Assembly: GCF_014837065.1 (NCBI RefSeq)
Contig: NZ_JACSPP010000020.1
Location: 9,594 to 56,368, forward strand
Direction of reading: 5' to 3'
From: Phocaeicola intestinalis
GTDB taxonomy: Bacteria > Bacteroidota > Bacteroidia > Bacteroidales > Bacteroidaceae
Length of the DNA stretch: 46,775 nt
Within the stretch, counting starts at the first letter, position 1; the number at the start of each line of letters is the position of its first letter. The position numbers and the translations under genes are program-made. Below, one piece after another: positions 1 through 7,005 of this stretch. The notes under the pieces are model-generated. The model made no database searches, was not told where the DNA came from, and saw only the letters and a program-made list of their open reading frames with translations.

Positions 1-72
1 GCGGAAAACGAGACTCGAACTCGCGACCCCAACCTTGGCAAGGTTGTGCTCTACCAACTGAGCTATTTCCGC
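1..72 (-). tRNA. tRNA-Gly (GCC)
   Basis: The reverse complement folds as a complete cloverleaf with a GCGGAAA/TTTCCGC acceptor stem and the anticodon loop TTGCCAA, so the anticodon is GCC. The window edge removes the discriminator base. It is identical over 72 nt to the Gly tRNA at 283-354 and is the last visible gene of a four-tRNA transcript. Confidence 0.95.
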
Positions 73-82
73 AACAACGCGT

Positions 83-164
83 GAAGAGAAGGAGACTCGA
101 ACTCCCACGACATAATGTCACTACCCCCTCAAAGTAGCGCGTCTACCAATTCCGCCATCTCTCC
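83..164 (-). tRNA. tRNA-Leu (GAG)
   Basis: Class II tRNA with a long variable arm. The acceptor stem is GGAGAGA with TCTCTTC (one G-U pair). The anticodon stem CTACT/GGTAG closes the loop TTGAGGG, giving anticodon GAG. The discriminator A is encoded at 82. Confidence 0.93.
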
Positions 165-188
165 GATAAACAAACTTAAAAAGAACGT

Positions 189-268
189 GCCCAGAACAGG
201 ACTCGAACCTGCATGCCTCTCGACACACGCACCTGAAACGTGCGCGTCTACCATTCCGCCACCTGGGC
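189..268 (-). tRNA. tRNA-Leu (CAG)
   Basis: Class II leucine tRNA. The acceptor stem is GCCCAGG/TCTGGGC. The anticodon stem CACGT/GCGTG closes the loop TTCAGGT, giving anticodon CAG. The discriminator A is encoded at 188. Confidence 0.93.
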
Positions 269-282
269 ATTATTACTATAGA

Positions 283-354
283 GCGGAAAACGAGACTCGA
301 ACTCGCGACCCCAACCTTGGCAAGGTTGTGCTCTACCAACTGAGCTATTTCCGC
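283..354 (-). tRNA. tRNA-Gly (GCC), second copy
   Basis: First gene of the tRNA transcript. It is an exact duplicate of 1-72, with the anticodon loop TTGCCAA and discriminator U encoded at 282. The two identical Gly genes flank two different Leu genes. Confidence 0.95.
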
Positions 355-381
355 AACAATCGTTGTTTTGTTTTGCGGTTG

Positions 382-412
382 CAAAGGTAATGCTTTTTCT
401 CAAATCAGCAAA
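382..412 (-). promoter_or_regulatory. Promoter of the tRNA operon
   Basis: On the minus strand TTTG (409-412) lies 19 bp upstream of TACCTTTG (382-389). This is the Bacteroides -33/-7 pattern, about 28 bp upstream of the first tRNA. Confidence 0.75.
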
Positions 413-458
413 CAAACTGCTTGTTTTTTTGCGAAAAAATGTTTCTTACCGGAACTTA

Positions 459-498
459 AAGCAGGAAAACGGAGCGGCAAGCTACCTTTTTCCTGCTT
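459..498. terminator. Hairpin between tRNA promoter and EamA gene
   Basis: Arms AAGCAGGAAAA (459-469) and TTTTCCTGCTT (488-498) form an 11-bp stem about 63 bp past the EamA stop codon. There is no clear U-tract, so terminator function is inferred from position. Confidence 0.4.
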
Positions 499-561
499 CA
501 GAAATCAGACTTTTACACGGATGTATGTAGAGCCTGTTTAAATTTTCCTATAAAGAGAATC

Positions 562-1464
562 CTACCGGCTCCCCAGATACAGGAAGAACATGCCGAGAAG
601 CACCAGTGCGAGATCAACCGCCTTGCTCCGCAGGTTCTTTTCGCGGAACACCATGGCACCGAAGAGGAACGATACCACCACGCTTCCCCGCCGCACCATC
701 GACACGATGGAAATCATCGAGTCGTCCATTCCTAAGGCATAGAAATATACGAAGTCTGCCGCCGAAAGGAAGAGGGAAATCAGCGGGATGCACCAGTCCC
801 AGTGGAAAGGGGTAGTGGTCTTGCGCTTCGGAAGCCACAGGAACATCAGCACCGCCCCCATCATGAAAAGCTGGTAGATGTTATACCAAGCCTGCACCAC
901 CATGTTGTTGAACATTCCCATCAGGTATTTGTCGTACAGGCCGCTGATAGCTCCCAGCAAGGCGGCAAGCACCACGAACCACACCCAGCGGTTGTGTTCG
1001 AAGCTGATGCCTTCTTTCTTGCCCGAGCGGCTCAGCATGAAAAACGATACCACCGCCAGCAGCACACCAATCCACTGGTACAGGTTTAGCCGCTCGCCGA
1101 AGATGAGCAATGCGCCCACCAGGGTCATTACAGGGCGTGTGGCGTTAATCGGCCCTACGATGGTAAGAGGCAGGTGCTTCATCCCGAAATAGCCGAAGGT
1201 CCACGACGAGAGTACAATTACCGATTTCAGCACAATGTATTTGTGCACTTCCCAGCCTCCCGTTTCGGGTACGAAAAATATCGTGTCCTGCAATGCCGAC
1301 GGACAGAACCTGGACACAAGGATGAAGGGGATGAAGATGAGGCTGGAGAACAGCGTGTTCAGCGCCAGTACGGGGAGCACCGCATTCCCGTTCAACGATT
1401 TCTTTTTGAACACGTCATAAAAGCCCAGCAATGCCGCCGAGCAGAATGCTAATAATAACCACAT
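562..1464 (-). CDS. EamA/DMT-family transporter, 300 aa
   Basis: The protein is almost entirely hydrophobic, with about ten predicted membrane spans in two halves of similar length, as in drug/metabolite (EamA) exporters. The length of 300 aa is typical. It starts directly with a membrane span (MWLLLAFCSAALLG). Short charged loops and motifs such as GPINATRPV in the first half and SMVRRGSVVVSFLFG in the second fit the family. A TACCTTTG box lies about 30 bp upstream (1494-1501, minus strand), so it is probably transcribed alone. The substrate cannot be predicted. Confidence 0.8.
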   Translation of the reverse strand: MWLLLAFCSAALLGFYDVFKKKSLNGNAVLPVLALNTLFSSLIFIPFILVSRFCPSALQDTIFFVPETGGWEVHKYIVLKSVIVLSSWTFGYFGMKHLPLTIVGPINATRPVMTLVGALLIFGERLNLYQWIGVLLAVVSFFMLSRSGKKEGISFEHNRWVWFVVLAALLGAISGLYDKYLMGMFNNMVVQAWYNIYQLFMMGAVLMFLWLPKRKTTTPFHWDWCIPLISLFLSAADFVYFYALGMDDSMISIVSMVRRGSVVVSFLFGAMVFREKNLRSKAVDLALVLLGMFFLYLGSR

Positions 1465-1553
1465 GTCGTTTCGTTTAGTTTCTAAATCGGGTGCAAAGGT
1501 ACGAAAAACAATTGGTTAATTAATGCATGGAGATACATAAGAAACTATTTTGA

Positions 1554-1747
1554 GAAGCTGTTTTGAATTTATCGTGCGATGATTTGGGATGAGTTTTTGA
1601 GGCATTTTCGCTTCTGTGATGAGGAAGATAGCGGGCTATCTGACGAAGAACAGGAGCGAAAAGGACCAAAAAATCGCCCAAAGCACACACGAAAAACGGG
1701 ATACATCAAGCTAAGAAAAACTTTTTGGAGAAATTCAAAACAGCTTC
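1554..1747 (+). mobile_element. MITE copy 1 (194 bp)
   Basis: The ends are perfect inverted repeats (GAAGCTGTTTTGAATTT and AAATTCAAAACAGCTTC), flanked by the 3-bp direct repeat TGA (1551-1553 and 1748-1750). It is in the opposite orientation to copies 2-4. An internal reading frame begins MIWDEFLRHF. Indels in this copy shift the frame relative to the others, so coding constraint is unlikely. A partial second copy of the end sequence follows directly (about 1749-1790), suggesting an older decayed insertion. No transposase is encoded. Confidence 0.88.
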
Positions 1748-1804
1748 TGAATTTATCGTGTGCTGATTTTGTAGAATTTCAAAACAGTTTACTTTATTGA
1801 AAAA

Positions 1805-2431
1805 TTAAAGCCCGTCATCCTGCCCCTTACGCTTCACATACACCCGGTGAGGAGCACGCCCCTTGATGTCGATAAGGTGCGCTTTCACCCATTTGTCCAG
1901 GTCCTGCCAAGCTTTGTATTTCAGCAGCCCCGTCAAAGCGCCATATTCCGCACGGGTGATATAGTCGTGGCTCTCCAGATACGATTGAAGCAAGGCGAGC
2001 CGCTCTTCCTCCGTATACGTGCACGAACTTTGCTGGAACTTCTTCCACGAAGGGGCACGCAACACCTTCCCGCAGCATTGCTTCGAGAACTGTTTGGATA
2101 CCGTCACCCTCATCTTATCGAAACGGATGGACTGAGCATGTATATCCTCTTTATCGTACACCTCCGCGTCTGCCTTGAGCGAGGCAGAAACCGTGCCGAT
2201 GTTCCCTATCTGCACGCGGTACCCCTCCGAAAGGAGCTGCTTGGTCCAGTTTTCTATTTCTTCCATCACGGCAAGGATATTCCCTTTGGTCAATCCGGAA
2301 TGGGAGGCAATCTTTTCTGTAAGTTCATCAAAAGAAACAGTCTTGTAAGGACGCAGTTTAGGATAAAGGTGCGATCCGCTTTCATTGTTTCCTTTTGGCG
2401 GTACAGGCAAGAAATCATAAAGGGCACTCAT
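1805..2431 (-). CDS. HU-HIG family DNA-binding protein with C-terminal winged-helix-like part, 208 aa
   Basis: Residues about 25-125 look like the Bacteroidales HU-HIG fold: the segment SFDELTEKIASHSGLTKGNI, then a helix, then LLSEGYRVQIGNIGTVSASL. This is the HU-like dimer and DNA-wrapping region. Residues about 135-205 (EEERLALLQSYLESHDYITRAEYG...) resemble a small winged helix fused to HU in part of this family. The role is probably nucleoid organisation or local regulation; the target is unknown. The leader carries four 22-bp repeats and the gene has its own strong promoter. The other HU-HIG gene in the window (39876-40325) shares this arrangement. Confidence 0.75.
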   Translation of the reverse strand: MSALYDFLPVPPKGNNESGSHLYPKLRPYKTVSFDELTEKIASHSGLTKGNILAVMEEIENWTKQLLSEGYRVQIGNIGTVSASLKADAEVYDKEDIHAQSIRFDKMRVTVSKQFSKQCCGKVLRAPSWKKFQQSSCTYTEEERLALLQSYLESHDYITRAEYGALTGLLKYKAWQDLDKWVKAHLIDIKGRAPHRVYVKRKGQDDGL

Positions 2432-2482
2432 GGCAATGTGTTTTTAAAAGGTTAATAATCGGTTTTCAGTTGTCTCCTTTTT

Positions 2483-2570
2483 ACGGTTTCCATATCGAAA
2501 CCGTACGTTCTTGATATGGAAACCATACGTTCTCCAATTGGAAACCGTACGTTCTTGATATCAAAACCGT
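2483..2570 (-). repeat. Tandem array of four 22-bp palindromic units in the HU-HIG leader
   Basis: Contiguous units run 2483-2504, 2505-2526, 2527-2548 and 2549-2570. Each ends in GAAACCGT or a one- to two-base variant. Unit 1 begins ACGGTTTC and units 2-4 begin ACGTTCT. The centre is AT-rich and self-complementary (ATAT or AATT). The array starts about 10 nt downstream of the predicted transcription start, so it is transcribed. Confidence 0.9.
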
Positions 2571-2586
2571 AAAAGGAAGCTATCTG

Positions 2587-2617
2587 CAAAGATAATATAG
2601 CCCAGAAGCGAAGTCAA
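2587..2617 (-). promoter_or_regulatory. Promoter of the HU-HIG gene at 2431
   Basis: Minus-strand TTG (2615-2617, within CTTGAC) lies 20 bp upstream of TATCTTTG (2587-2594). The same spacing and the same boxes precede the other HU-HIG gene. Confidence 0.75.
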
Positions 2618-2687
2618 GAGTTTGGGGGATTTATTTGAAAAAGATTCGGATATAAATTCTTAACCCATCAAATATAAAAGAATATCG

Positions 2688-2719
2688 TTTGATTTGTTCG
2701 TAAGGATTGCTTACTTTTG
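2688..2719 (+). promoter_or_regulatory. Promoter upstream of the DUF1016 remnant
   Basis: TTTG (2688-2691), a 20-bp spacer, then TACTTTTG (2712-2719). It is a good match to the Bacteroides consensus, 180 bp upstream of the ATG at 2900. Confidence 0.6.
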
Positions 2720-2899
2720 TGGTAGTAAGCAAAACCTTTTGGAACAAACTGATTCTCACGGCTCCTACCAGTATAGCTATCGCTTTTCGATACAGTTATA
2801 AAGACGTTGGACGATAAATGAGTCGTAAGTTTGACGAACTAAAAAAGATAAGATACAAATGAAACCGATCTCATCGGATGTTTTTTAAAGTTTTTGGGT

Positions 2900-3478
2900 A
2901 TGGAAAAAAATAAACTACAGACCGATATGATAACCGAGAATTTTGTTTCCGATATCCGGGCGATTATCGAACAAGGGCAAAGACAGGCATACGCTGCAGT
3001 CGGACAAATAGCTGTTATCACTTATTGAAACATCGAACGCCGTATAGTGGAAGAAGAACAGCATGGAGCTGCCCGTGCTCAATATGGCACCAAGCTGATT
3101 AAAACAATTGCAGATCGGTTGTCCATCGAATTTGGAGCAAACTACAGTGAACGGCGATTGCGGGATTATCGACAGTTTTACTTGAGTTTTGATGATTTGC
3201 CAAATTGGCACTCGCGAGTGCCAAATCTCACATGGACTCATTTCCGCCGCATTATGGCAGTACCTCATCCTGATGCCAGAAGGTGGTATGCGGAGGAAGC
3301 CTCACGGGAAATGTGGAGCATCCGTACGCTTGACAGGAACATTGGTACGCAATATTACGGAAGACTATGTGCGGCAAAAAGGGAAGGTGAACAATTGCCG
3401 AAGGCAGAAAATATCCACGTGGACGACCCCAAAGAATATATAAAGAATCCGATGGTGGCATTTATAATTTCACTGATG
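2900..3478 (+). pseudogene. DUF1016/YhcG-family nuclease gene, N-terminal part with an in-frame stop
   Basis: Translation from the ATG at 2900 gives the DUF1016 N-terminal (predicted winged-helix) region. It includes FVSDIRAIIEQGQRQAY, the RRIVEEEQHGAARAQYG signature and the YSERRLRDYRQFYL segment. At 3026-3028 a TGA interrupts it exactly where the family normally has a Trp (ITY-W-NI), consistent with TGG to TGA. Reading stays in frame after the stop. After about 190 codons, following the KNPMVAF segment, homology to DUF1016 stops. The whole C-terminal PD-(D/E)XK nuclease half is missing and the frame runs into the DUF1848 gene. This is a double lesion: nonsense plus 3' deletion. Confidence 0.75.
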
Positions 3479-3529
3479 AAGTTTGAATTTCAATCCGATT
3501 TTTGCAACTTTGTAGAAAATTCGGTCGAT

Positions 3530-4576
3530 ATGGGAAAAGATAAGATAACCACCGATTCTGGCAAACAAATAGAAGCAACCGCTCCGGTAATCATTTCCGC
3601 CAGCCGCTCTACGGATATACCTGCCTTTTATTCCAAATGGTTCTTTAACCGCTTGGCTAAAGGGTATTGTGTATGGTATAATCCGTTCAACCGGAAGCCG
3701 ATGTATGTGTCTTTCAAGCATTGTAAAGTAGTGGTGTTCTGGACGAAGAACCCGGAACCTATCTTACCTTATTTATATCAGTTGGATGAACGAGGGATTC
3801 ATTACTATTTTCAGGTGACGTTGAACGACTATGTACGCGAAGGTTTCGAACCGAATGTGCCCAGTGTGGAGAAACGGATTGAAACGTTCTGCAAATTGTC
3901 GGAGCAGATTGGACATGAGCGAGTGATATGGCGGTTTGACCCGTTGGTTATCACGCCTGACATAACCCCACGTATATTGCTGAACCGGATATGGAAGATA
4001 GGCAATCGGTTGAAAGGGTACACGGACAAGCTGGTATTCAGCTTTGTGGATGTAAAAGCCTATCGGAAAGTGCAAAACAATCTGATAAAGGAAACGCATT
4101 GCTTTACGAAAGAGAATGTAGAAACCGCAGAACTGAATGAGGTGCAACGGTTGGAAATAGTGGAAGGTCTGGCAAAATTGCGCGATGTATGGAAAGCCGA
4201 AGGCTGGAACCTGACGCTTGCCACGTGTGCCGAAGAGATAGACTTGGAAGATTATGGCATTGAGCATAACCGTTGCATAGACGGGGAGTTAATGGAACGT
4301 GTGTTCGGCGAAGATAAGGAGTTGGTTTACTATCTGCATACCGGCAAGTTGCCCGAACCGGATTTATTCGGAGAGATTCCTCCTATTCCTATTGAACGGA
4401 AAAATCTGAAAGACAAGGGGCAACGTAAAATATGCGGATGCATGGTGAGCAAAGACATCGGGATGTATGATACGTGCCTTCATTTTTGTGTATATTGCTA
4501 TGCCAACACAAGCCGTGAATGTGTGTTGCGAAATAAAGCAAGGCATTCGGACAATAATGAAAGCTTGATAGAATAA
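3530..4576 (+). CDS. DUF1848 family protein, 348 aa
   Basis: The family begins near VIISASRSTDIPAFYSKWF, includes the FWTKNPEPIL segment, and ends with the Cys-rich tail CGCMVSKDIGMYDTC followed by CVYCYAN. The family is widespread in Bacteroidetes and Firmicutes. Its Cys-rich tail suggests metal or Fe-S binding; the biochemical role is unknown. The open frame extends upstream to 3047 only because it is fused in frame to the DUF1016 remnant. The ATG at 3530 (MGKDKITT) is the best start because the conserved region begins about 20 residues later. An alternative is translation as a fusion product. Confidence 0.75.
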   Translation: MGKDKITTDSGKQIEATAPVIISASRSTDIPAFYSKWFFNRLAKGYCVWYNPFNRKPMYVSFKHCKVVVFWTKNPEPILPYLYQLDERGIHYYFQVTLNDYVREGFEPNVPSVEKRIETFCKLSEQIGHERVIWRFDPLVITPDITPRILLNRIWKIGNRLKGYTDKLVFSFVDVKAYRKVQNNLIKETHCFTKENVETAELNEVQRLEIVEGLAKLRDVWKAEGWNLTLATCAEEIDLEDYGIEHNRCIDGELMERVFGEDKELVYYLHTGKLPEPDLFGEIPPIPIERKNLKDKGQRKICGCMVSKDIGMYDTCLHFCVYCYANTSRECVLRNKARHSDNNESLIE

Positions 4577-4729
4577 AAACGGAGTAACTGAAAATCAACT
4601 TTTTCATTAAAGTTGTTGAAATCCAGCTACTTGACCTGTTGTGTTATGCTAAACCTTACCAATGAACTCGTTTGTTTTCAACGGGTTAGTTATAAATTTA
4701 ACGATACGAGTCTGTGGTAAGAAAAACTT

Positions 4730-6853
4730 TCAGAAAGGTTTGCGGAACGTACATCCGTTTTTCCATTCCGAACAGCCGTATGCGGTTTTCCCTTTCAGTA
4801 TTGTACCTTTTCCACATAAGGGGCATTTTGTTCCTACGATAGCATCTTCTTGCGGTAGTGTATCGGTGGCGGTATTGGGAGAAGAAACAACTTTCTTGCT
4901 TCGTTTGGTGGAAGTTGTTTTCTTCTTTTTGGGCATGTCTTTGGTAACGGTTTTGTGTATAGGTTCTTCTGCTGTTATGGTGATGCGTCGGTTTGTATTG
5001 TCACTTAACACGCTGTTGACTATTTCACTAACCATTTGTTTTAATTCGTTCAAGAACTGTTTGGCATCATAGCTGCGCCGTTCTATTTCACGCAGTTTCT
5101 TTTCCCAAATGCCGGTCAGTTCGGCAGATTTCAGTAATTCTTCGTGTATTAGTCCGATTAATTCTACACCTGTGGGAGTAGCTGTCAGGCTTTTGCGTTC
5201 CTTGCGGATGTAATGCCGTTTGAATAATGTTTCGATGATGGCTGCGCGGGTGGAAGGACGTCCTATTCCGTTCTCTTTCAGGGCGTCGCGCAACTCTTCG
5301 TTATCCACTAACTTGCCTGCTGTTTCCATAGCCCGCAGCAAGGTGGCTTCGGTATAGGGTTTGGGCGGTTGTGTCCATTTTTCATTCAGCATAGGTGTAT
5401 GTGGTCCGCTTTCTCCTTTGGTGAAAGCAGGCAATACGCTTTCTTCTTCCCCTTCTTTCGTATCGTCTTTCGGTTCTTTGGCAAAGATGATTCTCCAGCC
5501 TGGGTCGATGATCTGCTTGCCGCTAACCTTGAATTCAATGCCATCAGCTTCTCCTGTGACTGTGGTGGTGGAAAATTTGCAATCCGGATAAAATATGGCA
5601 ATAAAGCGTCTTGCTATCAGGTCGAACACTTGTTTTTCCATATCAGTCAATCCTTTAGGTTGTACGCCTGTAGGAATGATGGCATGGTGGTCGGTCACTT
5701 TCGAATTGTCGAATACTTTTTTCGATTTAATCAGGGTCTTTCCGGATAGAGGAGCCGTGAAAGAGGTATAATCTTTTAATCCTTCTAGTATCTTGGGACA
5801 TTTGGGGTAAATATCATCACTTAAGAAAGTGGTATCTACACGGGGATAGGTTGCCACTTTCTTTTCATAAAGCGATTGGATGAGCTGTAGGGTCATATCG
5901 GCAGAATAAGAAAACTTCTTGTTGCATTCTACCTGTAGTGAGGTCAAGTCGAACAGACGAGGAGGTGCTTCTGTTCCTTTTTTAAGAGCCGTGTCAGTAA
6001 TTGTAAAAGGTACATTGCTGATACGTTCAAGTAGCAGTTTTCCTGTTGTTTCATCGGTGATGGGTGGAATGCCGCGATTTGTTTCTTCTTTATTGATGGT
6101 TTTTTTAGATGCTTGTGAAGTTTGGGATGCTTCTTCCGCAAGCTCTTCGTCACTTTTGCGCACGATGGCACTGAAAGTGGTATCTCGGTATACAGTCTTC
6201 AGCTCCCAGTATTGTTTCGGTACGAAGTGTTCTATCTCTTGTTGCCGGTTAACTATAAGGGCAAGGGTAGGAGTCTGTACTCTCCCGATGGAGAGCACTT
6301 GGCGGTTTTGTCCATATTTCAGTGTATACAGTCGGGTGGCATTCATTCCCAGCAGCCAGTCACCGATGGCACGGCTCAGTCCTGCTTCGTAAAGCGGCTG
6401 GAATTCAATTTGGTCTTTCAGTTTGGAAAAACCTTCACGAATGGCTTCTTCAGTGAGTGAAGAAATCCACAAGCGTTTCACCGGACAGTGTGCACCGGCT
6501 TTTTGCATCACCCAGCGCTGTATGAGTTCCCCCTCTTGTCCGGCATCACCACAGTTGATAATTTCATCGGCAGCCTGCATCAGGTGTTCAATGATTTTAA
6601 ATTGTTTGTGTATGCCTGGGTCTTCAATTAGTTTGATGCCGAACCGTGGTGGTATCATAGGCAGGCTGGAGAGCGACCATGATTTCCACGAAGGTGTATA
6701 TTCGTGCGGTTCTTTCAGTGTACAAAGGTGACCGAATGTCCAAGTCACTTGGTATCCGTTTCCTTCGATGTATCCATCTTTGCGTTCTCTGGCTCCAAGT
6801 ACATCGGCGATGTCGCGTGCTACACTTGGTTTTTCGGCTATGCAAACTATCAT
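4730..6853 (-). CDS. topB: DNA topoisomerase III (type IA), 707 aa
   Basis: Relaxes and decatenates DNA by single-strand passage. The N-terminal TOPRIM domain opens with IVCIAEKPSVARDIADVLGA. The motif SIGRVQTPTLAL follows near residue 190, and the active-site Tyr is Y336 in ATYPRVDTT. A short Lys-rich linker leads to a C-terminal four-Cys zinc ribbon (CPLCGKG ... YGCSEWKNGC). The start was set at 6853: the frame extends to 6880, but the minus-strand -7 box TACCTTTG occupies 6878-6885, so the upstream ATG lies in the promoter. It is divergent from the antiporter gene. Confidence 0.93.
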   Translation of the reverse strand: MIVCIAEKPSVARDIADVLGARERKDGYIEGNGYQVTWTFGHLCTLKEPHEYTPSWKSWSLSSLPMIPPRFGIKLIEDPGIHKQFKIIEHLMQAADEIINCGDAGQEGELIQRWVMQKAGAHCPVKRLWISSLTEEAIREGFSKLKDQIEFQPLYEAGLSRAIGDWLLGMNATRLYTLKYGQNRQVLSIGRVQTPTLALIVNRQQEIEHFVPKQYWELKTVYRDTTFSAIVRKSDEELAEEASQTSQASKKTINKEETNRGIPPITDETTGKLLLERISNVPFTITDTALKKGTEAPPRLFDLTSLQVECNKKFSYSADMTLQLIQSLYEKKVATYPRVDTTFLSDDIYPKCPKILEGLKDYTSFTAPLSGKTLIKSKKVFDNSKVTDHHAIIPTGVQPKGLTDMEKQVFDLIARRFIAIFYPDCKFSTTTVTGEADGIEFKVSGKQIIDPGWRIIFAKEPKDDTKEGEEESVLPAFTKGESGPHTPMLNEKWTQPPKPYTEATLLRAMETAGKLVDNEELRDALKENGIGRPSTRAAIIETLFKRHYIRKERKSLTATPTGVELIGLIHEELLKSAELTGIWEKKLREIERRSYDAKQFLNELKQMVSEIVNSVLSDNTNRRITITAEEPIHKTVTKDMPKKKKTTSTKRSKKVVSSPNTATDTLPQEDAIVGTKCPLCGKGTILKGKTAYGCSEWKNGCTFRKPF

Positions 6854-6944
6854 ATATAAATTTATTTGATTGTTCTGCAAAGGTAGTCAAAAAATAGCTT
6901 TTGCGTGTCCGTGCACTGATTTTTCTTGAATCTGTTCTGTATGT

Positions 6945-6976
6945 ATTCGTATCTATCGGATTTTTTGTTACATTTG
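6945..6976 (+). promoter_or_regulatory. Promoter of the antiporter gene
   Basis: TTCG (6945-6948), a 20-bp spacer, then TACATTTG (6969-6976), 30 bp upstream of the chosen ATG at 7006. The position excludes the in-frame extension starting at 6901. Confidence 0.55.
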
Positions 6977-7005
6977 TATGGAAATATACATACAACTTGA
7001 ACAAT

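Noticed and set aside
115..390. Open frames across the first 400 bases on both strands
   Set aside because: They are read through the tRNA genes and their spacers and have no protein-like character beyond that.
1579..1800. 73-codon frame as a real gene
   Set aside because: It starts inside MITE copy 1, is frame-shifted relative to the other copies, and ends in flanking DNA.
1847..2455. 202-codon plus-strand frame opposite the HU-HIG gene
   Set aside because: It is the shadow of a well-supported gene with promoter and family match on the other strand.
2483..2570. CRISPR array
   Set aside because: The units are contiguous 22-bp near-palindromes without unique spacers, and no cas genes are present. 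The same holds for the other arrays.
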